64,000 nucleotides of DNA from Arenimonas soli. Its GTDB lineage: Bacteria; Pseudomonadota; Gammaproteobacteria; Xanthomonadales; Xanthomonadaceae. The position numbers were made by a program, and so were the translations under genes. The stretch is taken from positions 1,302,001-1,366,000 of the forward strand of contig NZ_BMKC01000001.1 of the NCBI RefSeq assembly GCF_014643775.1, written 5' to 3'. Below are positions 32,911 through 42,539 of the stretch, in pieces (position 1 is the first letter of the stretch; every line of letters starts with the position of its first letter). The notes under the pieces were generated by a model. That model was not told the DNA's origin. It saw only the letters and a list, made by a program, of their open reading frames with translations, and searched no databases.

Positions 32911-33824
32911 GACAGCCGCGACTCCAGTTCCTTCGACTGGTAGCGGTGGAAGATGGTTATCGGCACGATCAGCAGCACCAGCATCACGATCGCCACCGCC
33001 GAGGCCACCGGCCAGTCGCGGTTGTTGAAGAACTCCTGCCACAGCACCCGGCCGATCATCAGCGTGTCGGGGCCACCGAGCATTTCGGGAATGACGAACT
33101 CGCCCACCACCGGGATCAGCACCAGCATCGACCCGGCGATGATGCCGGCCTTGGACAGCGGCAGCGTGACCGTCAGGAAGGCCTTCCAGGGCGGCGCGCC
33201 CAGGTCGGTGGCGGCCTCGATGAGCCGGTGGTCGTGCTTTACCAGGTTGGCGTACAGCGGCAGCACCATGAACGGCAGGTAGGCGTAGACGATGCCGATG
33301 TACACCGCCACCGGCGTGTGCAGGATCGCCAGCGGCTCGTCGATGAGCCCCATGCCGATCAGCGCGTTGTTGAGCAGGCCGTTGTTCTTGAGGATGCCGA
33401 CCCAGGCGTAGATGCGGATAAGGAAGGAGGTCCAGCTGGGCAGGATGACCAGCATCAGCGCCACGTTGCGGGTGGCCGGGTCCATGCGCGATATCGCGTA
33501 GGCGATCGGGTAGCCGATAAGCAGGCACAGCGCGGTCGAGACAACGGCGATCTCGAGCGAGCTCAGGTAGGCCTTCACGTAAAGGCTGTCGCGCACCAGG
33601 AACAGGTAGTTGGCGGTGTTGATGCTCAGCTCTAACTTGTCGCCCGACCAGTTGACCAGGTCGGTGTAGGGCGGCATCGCGATGACGGCGCTGGCGAAGC
33701 TGATCTTGAGCGCGATCGCGAACGGCACGGCGAAGAACAGCAGCATCCACAGGTAGGGCACCGCGATCACCAGCCAGCGCGGGCCCGGCAGGCGCCTGCG
33801 GATCGAGCGCGGCAGGTTTTTCAC
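32907..33824 (-). CDS. potH: Putrescine ABC transporter permease PotH
   Basis: PotH is the partner permease of PotI. I start it at the GTG at 33824, which overlaps the potG stop (GTGA), giving 305 residues beginning MKNLPRSIRRRL; an ATG 14 codons upstream would lie inside potG. It has about six membrane helices and the EAA loop IEAATDLGAPPWKAFLTVTLP. It sits in the potFGHI run. Confidence 0.94.
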   Translation of the reverse strand: MKNLPRSIRRRLPGPRWLVIAVPYLWMLLFFAVPFAIALKISFASAVIAMPPYTDLVNWSGDKLELSINTANYLFLVRDSLYVKAYLSSLEIAVVSTALCLLIGYPIAYAISRMDPATRNVALMLVILPSWTSFLIRIYAWVGILKNNGLLNNALIGMGLIDEPLAILHTPVAVYIGIVYAYLPFMVLPLYANLVKHDHRLIEAATDLGAPPWKAFLTVTLPLSKAGIIAGSMLVLIPVVGEFVIPEMLGGPDTLMIGRVLWQEFFNNRDWPVASAVAIVMLVLLIVPITIFHRYQSKELESRLS

Positions 33825-34966
33825 GTGGTCAGCACCACCCCGGCCTGGTCGTCCCAGCTCAGCCACACCGGGTCGTTCCAGGTGAACTTCTCGCTGGCCC
33901 AGCGCTGGCTGTTGATCATGTTGGCCAGCACCTTCGTGCCGCCCGGCAGGCGCACGTGGAAAACCGAGTGGCTGCCGAAATAGGCGATGTCCTCGATGAT
34001 GCCCTGCACCTTGTTGTGCGGCTGGGCGGGTTCGTCCTTGTCCACCTGGATCTTTTCCGGGCGGATCGCCAGCGCGACTTCCTGGCCTTCGAAACCGGTG
34101 ACGCCGTGGCCGACGTAGGCCGGGAACGCCAGCGCCGGGCTGGAGATGGTGACGTAGTCGTTTTCGTCCTCGAGGATCCGGCCCTCGATCAGGTTCACCG
34201 ACCCGATGAATTCGGCCGTGAAGCGGCAGCTGGGCTGTTCGTAGATTTCGTCCGGGCTGCCGACCTGGCGGATCCAGCCGGCGTCCATCACCGCGATGCG
34301 GTGGGCCATGGTCATCGCCTCTTCCTGGTCGTGGGTGACCATGACGCAGGTGACGCCCAGGCGTTCGACGATGTTCACCAGTTCAAGCTGCATCTGCGAG
34401 CGCAGCTTCTTGTCGAGCGCACCCATGGGTTCGTCGAGCAGCAGCAGCTTAGGACCCTTGGCCAGCGACCGCGCCAGCGCCACGCGCTGCTGCTGGCCGC
34501 CGGAAAGCTGGTGCGGCTTGCGCCTGGCGAACTTTTCCATCTGCACCAGGGCCAGCATCTCGGCGACCTTGCGGGCGATCTCGGCCTTGGCCATGCCGTC
34601 CTGGCGCAGGCCGAAGCCGACGTTCTGCTCGACGCTCATGTGCGGGAACAGCGCGTAGGACTGGAACATCATGTTCAGCGGCCGCTCGTAGGGCGGCAGC
34701 GCGGTGATGTCCTGGCCGTCGAGCACGATGCGGCCCCGGGTGGGCTTCTCGAAGCCGGCCAGGCAGCGCAGCAGCGTGGACTTGCCGCAGCCCGAGGCAC
34801 CCAGCAGGGCGAAGATCTCGCCCTGGCGGATCGACAGGCTGACGTCGTCGACGGCGACGAAGCCGTCGAATTCCTTGCGCACCGCTTCGATGCGCAGGTA
34901 GCCCTCGGCCCCCAGCATGTCGTTCTTGGGGGCGCCCGCCAGGGCGCCGCTCGCCGTGCTTGCCAT
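33821..34966 (-). CDS. potG: Putrescine ABC transporter ATP-binding protein PotG
   Basis: PotG hydrolyses ATP to drive putrescine import. The 381-residue protein has Walker A GASGCGKST (56-64), the signature LSGGQQQR, Walker B LLLLDEPMGALD and a C-terminal TOBE domain. It begins 6 bp after potF and overlaps potH by four bases. Confidence 0.96.
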   Translation of the reverse strand: MASTASGALAGAPKNDMLGAEGYLRIEAVRKEFDGFVAVDDVSLSIRQGEIFALLGASGCGKSTLLRCLAGFEKPTRGRIVLDGQDITALPPYERPLNMMFQSYALFPHMSVEQNVGFGLRQDGMAKAEIARKVAEMLALVQMEKFARRKPHQLSGGQQQRVALARSLAKGPKLLLLDEPMGALDKKLRSQMQLELVNIVERLGVTCVMVTHDQEEAMTMAHRIAVMDAGWIRQVGSPDEIYEQPSCRFTAEFIGSVNLIEGRILEDENDYVTISSPALAFPAYVGHGVTGFEGQEVALAIRPEKIQVDKDEPAQPHNKVQGIIEDIAYFGSHSVFHVRLPGGTKVLANMINSQRWASEKFTWNDPVWLSWDDQAGVVLTT

Positions 34967-34972
34967 CGTGGC

Positions 34973-36106
34973 TTATTGCCCCGTCTTGAGCGTGGTCCAG
35001 TGCCGGTTGAACAGCCGGTCGACCTCGGGCGGCAGCACCGCCAGGGTGAACAGCTTGGCCCGGGTGTCTTCGGGCGGGTAGATGCCCGGGTCTTCAAGCA
35101 CCGCCGCGTCCACCATCGGCAGGGCGGCGGTATTGGCGCTGGCGTACATCACGTAGTTCTGGATGCCGGCCATCACCTCCGGGCGCAGCAGGTAGTCCAG
35201 GAACAGGTAGGCATTGTCGACGTTCTTCGCGTCCTTGGGGATCGCCAGCATGTCGAACCACATCGGCGCGCCTTCCTTCGGGATCGAATAGGCGACGTCG
35301 ACGCCCTTGCCGGCTTCCTCCGCCCGGGCCTGGGCCTGGATGATGTCGCCCGACCAGCCCACCGCGACGCAGATGTCGCCATTGGCCAGGTCGTTGATGA
35401 ACTGCGAGCTGTGGAAGTAGGTGACGTGCGGCCGCAGTTCCTTCAGGCGGTCCACGCCCTTCTGGATCACCGCCTCGTCGAAGCTGTTGGGATCTTCGCC
35501 CAGGTAATGCAGCACCGGCGGGATGATCTCCGACGGCGTGTCGAGGATGGCGACGCCGCAGCCCTTGAGCTTGGCCAGGTTCTCCGGCTCGAAGACCAGC
35601 GCCCAGCTGTCCACCGGCGCGTCTTGGCCCAGGGCTTCGCGCACCTTGTCGACGTTGTAGCCGATGCCGGTCGTCCCCCACAGGTAGGGGATGGAATGGG
35701 TGTTGCCCGGGTCGTTGCTGGCCAGCAGGGCCATGAAGGCCGGATCGAGGTTGTCGTAGTTGCCCAAGCGTGACTTGTCCAGTTCCTGGAACACGCCGGC
35801 CTGGACCTGGCGCGACAGGAAGGTCAGCGAAGGCACCACGATGTCGTAGCCGGTGTTGCCGGCCATGAGCTTCGCCTCGAGCACTTCGTTGGAGTCGAAG
35901 ACGTCGTAGGTGACCTTGATGCCGGTCTCGGCCTGGAAACCGGCGATGGTGTCCTCGCCGATGTAATCGGACCAGTTGTAGACGTTGAGCACCTTGTCGC
36001 CGGCAGGCGCGGGTGCCGCGGCGACACCGGTGTCGCCGGCGGGCGGGTCCCCGCCGCAAGCGGCCAGGGCAAGGCATAGGAACAGGGCGGACATCCTGGC
36101 TTTCAT
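34973..36106 (-). CDS. potF: Putrescine-binding lipoprotein PotF
   Basis: It captures putrescine or related polyamines for PotGHI. The ATG at 36106 gives 377 residues with a lipobox LALAAC (Cys17), so it is a membrane-anchored lipoprotein rather than a soluble periplasmic protein as in E. coli. The mature domain begins VLNVYNWSDYIGEDT, the polyamine-binding family hallmark. It lies 60 bp after spuC. Paralogues bind spermidine, so the exact ligand is inferred. Confidence 0.93.
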   Translation of the reverse strand: MKARMSALFLCLALAACGGDPPAGDTGVAAAPAPAGDKVLNVYNWSDYIGEDTIAGFQAETGIKVTYDVFDSNEVLEAKLMAGNTGYDIVVPSLTFLSRQVQAGVFQELDKSRLGNYDNLDPAFMALLASNDPGNTHSIPYLWGTTGIGYNVDKVREALGQDAPVDSWALVFEPENLAKLKGCGVAILDTPSEIIPPVLHYLGEDPNSFDEAVIQKGVDRLKELRPHVTYFHSSQFINDLANGDICVAVGWSGDIIQAQARAEEAGKGVDVAYSIPKEGAPMWFDMLAIPKDAKNVDNAYLFLDYLLRPEVMAGIQNYVMYASANTAALPMVDAAVLEDPGIYPPEDTRAKLFTLAVLPPEVDRLFNRHWTTLKTGQ

Positions 36107-36166
36107 CGGCACACTCCCCTCGGGGTGACTGAAGCGGTTGGACGGCTCGAACATCATAACCACAGC

Positions 36167-37540
36167 TCAGCCCTGCGCCATGCCCAGCGCGTGGGCGGTC
36201 ATGTCCAGGGCTTTCCAGGTCTTTTCGGCGAGTTCGTCGACCTGGGACCGGCTGATCACCAGCGGCGGCGACAGCAGCATCGCGTCGTTGGTGGCGCGCA
36301 GGATCAGGCCGTTTTGCAGGGCGAAGTCGCGGCACAGCTGGCCCACCCTGCCCCGGTCCGGGAAGTAGGTCCGTGAAGGCTTGGACGGCACCAGCTCCAG
36401 GGCCCCGACCATGCCCAGGAACCGGGCCTCGCCGACCAGCGGATGCCCGGCCAGGGCCTTCCACTTCTCGCCCAGGTAGGGCCCGATGTTGTTGCGGCAG
36501 GTTTCGACGATGTGTTCTTCCTGCAGGATTCGGATGTTTTCCAGGGCCACCGCCGCGCAGACGGGGTGGCCTGAATAGGTGTAGCCGTGGGCCAGCTCGC
36601 CACCGCGGCCCGACAGCACGTCCGCGACCCGGTCGTTGAACATCACCGCGCCCAGCGGGATGTAGCCCGAGGTGATGCCCTTGGCCAGGGTCATCACGTC
36701 GGGGCGGAAATCGAAGGTCTGGCTGGCGAACCACTCGCCGGTGCGGCCGAAGCCGGTGATGACCTCGTCGGCCACCAGCAGCACGTCGTACTTGCGGCAG
36801 ATGCGCTCGATTTCCTGCCAGTAGTTGCGCGGCGGGATGTAGACACCGATGGCGCCCATCACCGGTTCGCCGATGAAGGCGGCGACGCGCTCGGGGCCGA
36901 GCTCGAGGATCTTGTCCTCGAGCCGCTTCGCGCAGTGCCGGCCGTAGGCTTCTTCGTCCATGTCGCCGCCGTCGCCGAACCAGTAAGGCGGATCGATGTG
37001 CACGATGCCCGGGATCGGCAGGCCACCCTGCTTGTGCATGCCCTTCATGCCGCCCAGGCTGGCGCCGGCCACGGTGGAACCGTGGTAGCCGTCGTGGCGG
37101 CCGATGAAGATGTTCTTTTCCGGCTGGTCCTGCACCGCCCAGAAGTGCCGGACCAGGCGCAGGATGGTGTCGTTGGCCTCGGAACCCGAATTGGTGAAGA
37201 AGGCATGGTTGAGGTCATGCGGCGTGAGTTCGGCCAGCTTGGCCGACAGCCGCACCGTGGGTTCGGTGGTGCACTGGAAGAAGCTGTTGTAGTAGGCCAG
37301 CTGGGTCATCTGCCGCGACGCCGCCTCGCCCAGTTCGCGGCGGCCGTAGCCGATGTTCACGCACCACAAGCCGGCGAAGGCGTCGAGCAGCTGGTTCCCT
37401 TCGGCATCCCAGACGTAGCAGCCCTCGCCGCGGGTCAGGATGCGCGTGCCGCGCTTGGCCAGGGCGGCGTTGTCGTTGAACGGGTGCAGGTGGTGGGCGG
37501 CGTCCAGGCGCTGCAGGGTGGCGGTGTCGATTTCGGTCAT
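36167..37540 (-). CDS. spuC: Putrescine/polyamine:pyruvate aminotransferase (SpuC-type)
   Basis: This class III PLP enzyme transfers an amino group from putrescine, or a related diamine, to pyruvate, giving 4-aminobutanal and alanine. It has 457 residues with the PLP lysine in TLAKGITSGYIPLGAV and the family segments LLDAFAGLWCVNIGYGRREL and HAFFTNSGSEANDT. It is located between puuA and potF, as in pseudomonad spu clusters. It provides the non-glutamylated route parallel to PuuA-PuuB. Confidence 0.92.
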   Translation of the reverse strand: MTEIDTATLQRLDAAHHLHPFNDNAALAKRGTRILTRGEGCYVWDAEGNQLLDAFAGLWCVNIGYGRRELGEAASRQMTQLAYYNSFFQCTTEPTVRLSAKLAELTPHDLNHAFFTNSGSEANDTILRLVRHFWAVQDQPEKNIFIGRHDGYHGSTVAGASLGGMKGMHKQGGLPIPGIVHIDPPYWFGDGGDMDEEAYGRHCAKRLEDKILELGPERVAAFIGEPVMGAIGVYIPPRNYWQEIERICRKYDVLLVADEVITGFGRTGEWFASQTFDFRPDVMTLAKGITSGYIPLGAVMFNDRVADVLSGRGGELAHGYTYSGHPVCAAVALENIRILQEEHIVETCRNNIGPYLGEKWKALAGHPLVGEARFLGMVGALELVPSKPSRTYFPDRGRVGQLCRDFALQNGLILRATNDAMLLSPPLVISRSQVDELAEKTWKALDMTAHALGMAQG

Positions 37541-37554
37541 GGTGGATTCCGGGT

Positions 37555-38940
37555 TCAGACGTTGAGCAGCAGGAACTCACGCTCCCAGCTGCTGATCACG
37601 CGCAGGTAGGTCTGGTGTTCCTTGTCCTTGACGGCGGTGTAGGCGCGCACGAAGCGTTCGCCCAGCAGTTCGCGCAGCGGCTTGCAGGCGCGCAACGCGG
37701 CGATGGCTTCCTCAAGCGAGCGCGGCAGGTCGTAGCCCTTGGCATGGGCGCTGCCGGCCAGCGGTTCGGTGGGCTGCAGCTTTTCCTGGATGCCCAGGTA
37801 GCCGCAGGCCAGGGTCGCGGCCAGCGCCAGGTAGGGGTTGACGTCGGAACCGGCGAAGCGGCTTTCGACGCGGGCGTTTTCCGGCGTGTCCAGCGGCACG
37901 CGCAGGCCGCAGGTGCGGTTGTCGTAACCCCACTGCACGTTCTTGGGCGACACCTCGCCGAAGGCCAGGCGCCGGTAGGAATTCACGTTCGGGCCGAAAA
38001 AGGCCATGGCCGCCGGCACGTACTTCTGCAGGCCGCCCATGTAGTTGAGGAAGACTTCGGTGTGGGCGCCCGACTTGCCGGCGGAAAACACGTTCTTGCC
38101 GGTCTTGACGCTGTGCAGGCTCTGGTGGATGTGCATCGAGCTGCCCGGCTCGTTTTCCATCGGCTTGGCCAGGAAGGTCGCGTAGACGCCGTGGCGCATC
38201 GCGGCTTCGCGCATGGTGCGCTTGAACAGGAACACCTGGTCGGCGCGCGACAGCGGGTCGAGGTGCACGAAGTTGACTTCCAGCTGGGCGGCGCCTGACT
38301 CGTGCACCAGCGTGTCCACGTCCAGGTCCATGGCCTCGCAGTAGTCGTACATCAGGTCGAGGATGGGGTCGAACTCGTTCACGGCGTCGATCGAATACGA
38401 CTGCCTTGCGGTTTCCGGGCGGCCGTTGCGGCCAGCCGGCGGCAGCAGCGGGAAATCGGGGTCGGTGTTGCGCTGGACCAGGTAGAACTCCAGCTCGGGC
38501 GCGATCACCGGCTGCAGGCCGATGGCCTCGTACAGGGCCAGCACCCGGCGCAGCACGTTGCGCGGCGCCAGCTCGTGCGGGCGACCGTCCTTGGTGAAAC
38601 AGTCGTGGATCACCTGCGCGGTCGGGTCGGTCGCCCAGGGCACCATGCGGATGGTGTCCGGGTCGGGCCGCAGCACCATGTCCGAATCCGAGGGGCTGAC
38701 CAGGTCGTCGTATTCGTCCGGATAATCGCCGGTGACGGTGGTGGCGAAGATGCCCTCGGGCAGCCGCGTGCCGTAGTCGTGGGAAAACTTCGCGGCCGGG
38801 ATGATCTTGCCGCGGGCATTGCCGGTGATGTCGGGCACCAGGCATTCGACCTCGGTGATGCGGCGTTCCTTGAGCCAGCGCTTGATCGCACTTTCCTGCT
38901 GCGCCTGTTCTTCCTGGGGACTCGGTTTTTTCCTGGCCAT
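37555..38940 (-). CDS. puuA: Gamma-glutamylpolyamine synthetase (PuuA/SpuI-type), copy 1
   Basis: It ligates glutamate to putrescine or a related amine using ATP, the first step of the gamma-glutamyl pathway. The 461-residue protein is a glutamine-synthetase-family enzyme with the ATP/metal signatures ESGAAQLEVNF and GSSMHIHQSL and the C-terminal NPYLALAATLA. The start MARKKPSPQEEQ at 38940 lies 5 bp after puuD. A second, divergent paralogue begins at 39851. The two differ at both ends and probably in amine preference. Confidence 0.93.
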   Translation of the reverse strand: MARKKPSPQEEQAQQESAIKRWLKERRITEVECLVPDITGNARGKIIPAAKFSHDYGTRLPEGIFATTVTGDYPDEYDDLVSPSDSDMVLRPDPDTIRMVPWATDPTAQVIHDCFTKDGRPHELAPRNVLRRVLALYEAIGLQPVIAPELEFYLVQRNTDPDFPLLPPAGRNGRPETARQSYSIDAVNEFDPILDLMYDYCEAMDLDVDTLVHESGAAQLEVNFVHLDPLSRADQVFLFKRTMREAAMRHGVYATFLAKPMENEPGSSMHIHQSLHSVKTGKNVFSAGKSGAHTEVFLNYMGGLQKYVPAAMAFFGPNVNSYRRLAFGEVSPKNVQWGYDNRTCGLRVPLDTPENARVESRFAGSDVNPYLALAATLACGYLGIQEKLQPTEPLAGSAHAKGYDLPRSLEEAIAALRACKPLRELLGERFVRAYTAVKDKEHQTYLRVISSWEREFLLLNV

Positions 38941-38945
38941 GGGGC

Positions 38946-39716
38946 TCAGTGCCTTTTTTGCGAACGGTGCCGGCAAGCGGCGGCGAATGCCTGGAAGATG
39001 CCCAGGTAAAACGGATTCTCGGTGACCCGCCACTCCGGATGCCACTGCACGGCCAGCAGGAAGGGGTCGGGGGTTCCGGGATTGCCGCGGTCCAGGCGCA
39101 CCGCCTCGATGAGCCCGTCCGGCGCGGTGGCCTCGACCACCAGGCCTGGCGCCAGCTCGCGGATACCCTGCCCGTGCAGCGAGTTGACCTTCGCCTCGCT
39201 GGCCCCGGCGATGCCTTCAAGCCAGCCGCCCGCGGCCAGCTGCACGGGATGCGCCGGCGCGTACTGCACGCCCAGCGGGTCATCGGGATTCTCCCGGTGG
39301 TCGGCGAAGCCGGGCACCTCGTGCACCTTCTGGTGCAGGCTGCCGCCCAGGGCCACGTTCACTTCCTGCATGCCGCGGCAGATGGCCAGCACGGGCAGGC
39401 CGCGCGCAATCGCCAGCGGCACCAGGGACAAGGTGTTGGCGTCGCGGGCCGGGTCGAGCGGATTGCCTTCGTAGCCGGCTTCGTGGCTGTAGTGATGCGG
39501 TTCGATGTTGCTGTGCGCGCCGGTCAGGACCAGGCCATCGAGTTCGTCGAGCAGGGCGCCCAGGTCGAGCGGGGGCGACAGCGAAGGCAGCAGGACCGGC
39601 TGGCAACCGGCGCCATCCACCACCGCCCGGATGTACTTTTCGCCCACCGCATGGAAGGGATGGGGTCCGATCTGCTTGCGATCGGAAGGCAGGCCGACCA
39701 GCGGGCTCGAACGCAT
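38946..39716 (-). CDS. puuD: Gamma-glutamyl-GABA hydrolase PuuD
   Basis: PuuD cleaves gamma-glutamyl-GABA to GABA and glutamate. From the ATG at 39716, with GAGG five bases upstream, it has 256 residues (E. coli PuuD has 254). The class I glutamine-amidotransferase-like nucleophile is Cys113 in ICRGMQE and the His is in QWHPEW. It is the first gene of the eight-gene polyamine operon and is divergent from puuA copy 2. Confidence 0.94.
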   Translation of the reverse strand: MRSSPLVGLPSDRKQIGPHPFHAVGEKYIRAVVDGAGCQPVLLPSLSPPLDLGALLDELDGLVLTGAHSNIEPHHYSHEAGYEGNPLDPARDANTLSLVPLAIARGLPVLAICRGMQEVNVALGGSLHQKVHEVPGFADHRENPDDPLGVQYAPAHPVQLAAGGWLEGIAGASEAKVNSLHGQGIRELAPGLVVEATAPDGLIEAVRLDRGNPGTPDPFLLAVQWHPEWRVTENPFYLGIFQAFAAACRHRSQKRH

Positions 39717-39760
39717 AAGGGCCTCGGCGAAGGGAAAACCGACATTACGCCCGGCGTTCG

Positions 39761-39769
39761 ATTTTATCA
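39761..39769 (-). promoter_or_regulatory. Candidate extended -10 of the puuD-puuA-spuC-pot operon
   Basis: The minus strand reads TGATAAAAT, an extended -10. Transcription would start about 50 bases before the puuD ATG. The -35 region is poor, so an activator or regulated promoter is likely. An imperfect dyad around TTGGCCAA (39774-39781) adjoins it. Confidence 0.45.
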
Positions 39770-39796
39770 ACGCATTGGCCAAAGTGATGATTATTC

Positions 39797-39824
39797 TTTA
39801 CAGTCGGGGCCGCGGTGATAAACT
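39797..39824 (+). promoter_or_regulatory. Promoter of puuA copy 2 and puuB
   Basis: TTTACA, 16 bp, TAAACT preceded by TGA (extended -10). Initiation would be near 39831, 20 bases before the ATG at 39851. Confidence 0.6.
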
Positions 39825-39850
39825 CCCGCGACCGCCGCCGACGCCTTGCC

Positions 39851-41218
39851 ATGAACCAGCTCGCCCTGCCCACCGAAGACGCCGCCACCCTGGCCCAGCT
39901 GCAGGCCTGCGAGCAGGTGGACCTGCTGCTGCCGGACATGAACGGCCTGCTGCGCGGCAAGCGCATCACCCGGGACACCCTGGAAAAGGTTTACCGCGAC
40001 GGCGTCTGCCTGCCGATGTCGCTGATCGCCACCGACATCACCGGCAATACCGTCGAAGAAACCGGACTGGGCTACGACATCGGCGACGAAGACCGCCTGT
40101 GCCGCCCGGTTCCCGGCAGCCTGCGCCCGGTGCCTTGGCACGACCGTCCTTCCGCGCAGCTGCTGCTGCAGATGGAAGACGGCCACGGCGGGCTGTTCGA
40201 AGCCAACCCGCGCGAAGTGCTGCGGCGGGTCCTGGCCGGTTTTGCCGAAATCGGCCTGACGCCGGTCGTCGCGGTGGAGCTGGAGTTCTACCTGCTCGAC
40301 GCCGCGCTCGATGCCCAGGGCCGGCCCCAGGTCGCCCGCAACCCGGCCACCGGCGAACGCAACCACAGCACGCAGGTCTATTACATCCAGGACCTGGACG
40401 ATTACCGCGGTTTCACCGACGACGTCAGCGCCGCCTGCCAGGCCCAGGGCATCCCGGCCGACACCGCGGTGGCCGAATACGCCCCGGGCCAGTTCGAGAT
40501 CAACCTGCGGCACCGCGCCGACGCACTGCAGGCCTGCGACGACGCGCTGATGCTCAAGCGCGCGGTCAAGGCGGTGGCAGCCAAGCGCGGCCTGATGGCC
40601 AGCTTCATGGCCAAACCCTTCGCCGGCCAGGCCGGCAGCGGTGCGCATATCCACGTCAGCCTGCTTGATGAAAGCGGCAAGAACATCTTCGCCTGCACGC
40701 CCGACGCCCCGGCCGACCCGCTGCGGCACGCCATCGCCGGCCTGCAGCGGGCCAGTGGCGACTGCATGCTGCTGTTCGCACCGCATGCCAACAGCTACCG
40801 GCGCTTCGTGCTCAATGCCTTCGTGCCGCTCAACGACGCCTGGGGTTTCAACAACCGCACCGTCGCCATGCGCGTGCCGCACAGCGACCCGGCCAACGTG
40901 CGCATCGAGCACCGCATCGCCGGCGCCGACGCCAACCCCTACCTGGTCACCGCCGCGGTGCTGGCCGGCATGCTGCAGGGCCTGCGCGACAAGGGCGACC
41001 CGGGTCCGCCGACCGTGGGCAATGCCTACGAACAGGGCGAACACCGCGAGCTGTTCTGGCGCGACACCCTGCGCGATTTCCTGGCCAGCGACTTCGTCGC
41101 CCGCCACTTCGGCGAAGGCTTCCGGCACATCTACGGCCAGCAGAAGCTCAAGGAACTGCGCAGCTTCCATCGCGAAGTGACCACGCTGGAAGTGGACTGG
41201 TACCTGCGCCAGGTCTGA
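39851..41218 (+). CDS. Gamma-glutamylpolyamine synthetase, copy 2
   Basis: This second glutamine-synthetase-family enzyme has 455 residues, with the signatures AEYAPGQFEINLRHR, GSGAHIHVSL and NPYLVTAAVLAG. The ATG at 39851 is preferred over a frame opening 12 codons upstream because the -10 overlaps that frame. It is followed 1 bp later by puuB, so this copy is the one most directly coupled to gamma-glutamylputrescine oxidation. Substrate (putrescine, spermidine or another amine) cannot be told from sequence. Confidence 0.9.
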   Translation: MNQLALPTEDAATLAQLQACEQVDLLLPDMNGLLRGKRITRDTLEKVYRDGVCLPMSLIATDITGNTVEETGLGYDIGDEDRLCRPVPGSLRPVPWHDRPSAQLLLQMEDGHGGLFEANPREVLRRVLAGFAEIGLTPVVAVELEFYLLDAALDAQGRPQVARNPATGERNHSTQVYYIQDLDDYRGFTDDVSAACQAQGIPADTAVAEYAPGQFEINLRHRADALQACDDALMLKRAVKAVAAKRGLMASFMAKPFAGQAGSGAHIHVSLLDESGKNIFACTPDAPADPLRHAIAGLQRASGDCMLLFAPHANSYRRFVLNAFVPLNDAWGFNNRTVAMRVPHSDPANVRIEHRIAGADANPYLVTAAVLAGMLQGLRDKGDPGPPTVGNAYEQGEHRELFWRDTLRDFLASDFVARHFGEGFRHIYGQQKLKELRSFHREVTTLEVDWYLRQV

Positions 41219-41219
41219 C

Positions 41220-42509
41220 ATGAGCCTGCGCGAACCGTCCGCGCACGCCGACTCCTGGTATGCGCGCAGCGCCGGCCCGGGCCAGGCGTTCGCGCCGCTG
41301 GCCGGCCGCGAGACCGCCGACGTGGTGGTGCTGGGCGCCGGCCTGACCGGCCTTTCCGCGGCGCTGGAACTGGCCCAGGCCGGCCTGGACGTCATCGTGC
41401 TCGAGGCCCGCGAGGTCGGCTGGGGCGCCAGCGGCCGCAACGGTGGCCAGGTGATCTTCGGCTACGGCTGCGACCAGGCGAAGATCGCCGGGATGCTGGG
41501 GCTGGAAGCCTCGCGCGAGCTCTTCAGATGGTCGGTCGACGCGGTCGACCAGGTGCGCCGGCGCATCATCGAACACCGCATCGACGCGCACTGGCGCGAC
41601 GGCCATGCGCACGTGGCGATCAAGCCGCGGCACGTGGCCGAACTCAAGGCCTGGCAGGCCGACCTGGCGGATAACTACGGCTACCCGCTGCAGTGGTGGG
41701 AGCGCGAACCGCTGCAGGCCGTGGTGTCGAGCCCGCGCTACATTGGCGCGCTTTACGACCCGTGTTCGGGCCACCTGCACCCGCTCAACTACACGCGCGG
41801 CCTGGCGCGCGCGGCGGCGCAGGCCGGCGTGCGCATCTTCGAACAATCCCGGGTGACGTCGCTGCAGCGCGGCACCCGGCCGCTGCTGCGCACCGGCGGC
41901 GGCGAGGTGCAGGCGGACTTCGTGGTGCTGGCCGGCAATGCGCTGGTGCACGGCATCGCGCCCGAGCTCGACGCGCGGGTGATGCCGGTGGGCACCTATA
42001 TCGGCGCCACTGCGCCGCTGGGCGCCGAGCGCGCGCGCGAACTGATCCGCAACGACATGGCCGTGGCTGACATCAACTGGGCGCTGGATTACTTCCGGCT
42101 CAGCCGCGACCACCGCCTGCTGTTCGGCGGTCGCGCCAGCTACTCCACCCTGCCCCCGCCCAACCTGCCCGGGGTGATGGCGCGGCGCATGGTGCGGGTG
42201 TTTCCGCAGCTGCAGGGCGTGGGCTTCGAACAGGTCTGGGGCGGGCTGATCGACATCAGCCTAAACCGCGCCCCGCACTGGGGCCGGCTGGGCGACAACG
42301 TCTATTTCGCGCAAGGCTTCAGCGGCCACGGCGTGGCGGCGACGGGACTGGCTGGCCAGGTCATCGCCGAAGCGATCCGCGGCCAGGCCGGGCGCCTGGA
42401 CGTGTTCGCGCGTATCCCGCACCGACCCTTCCCCGGCGGGCGCGCGCTGCGCACGCCACTGCTGGTGGCGGCGATGGCCTGGTTCAAGCTGCGCGACGCG
42501 CTGTGGTGA
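41220..42509 (+). CDS. puuB: FAD-dependent gamma-glutamylputrescine oxidase PuuB
   Basis: PuuB oxidises gamma-glutamylputrescine to the aldehyde, releasing ammonia and hydrogen peroxide. The 429-residue DAO-family flavoprotein has the dinucleotide motif VVVLGAGLTGLSAALELA (about 35-52) and the PuuB-type segments GWGASGRNGGQVIFGY and YFAQGFSGHGVAATGLAG. It is translationally close to puuA copy 2. It ends 30 bp from a convergent oxidase gene. Confidence 0.93.
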   Translation: MSLREPSAHADSWYARSAGPGQAFAPLAGRETADVVVLGAGLTGLSAALELAQAGLDVIVLEAREVGWGASGRNGGQVIFGYGCDQAKIAGMLGLEASRELFRWSVDAVDQVRRRIIEHRIDAHWRDGHAHVAIKPRHVAELKAWQADLADNYGYPLQWWEREPLQAVVSSPRYIGALYDPCSGHLHPLNYTRGLARAAAQAGVRIFEQSRVTSLQRGTRPLLRTGGGEVQADFVVLAGNALVHGIAPELDARVMPVGTYIGATAPLGAERARELIRNDMAVADINWALDYFRLSRDHRLLFGGRASYSTLPPPNLPGVMARRMVRVFPQLQGVGFEQVWGGLIDISLNRAPHWGRLGDNVYFAQGFSGHGVAATGLAGQVIAEAIRGQAGRLDVFARIPHRPFPGGRALRTPLLVAAMAWFKLRDALW

Positions 42510-42539
42510 GCGCGCCGCGCCTGGCTGCCCCTGGATTGC

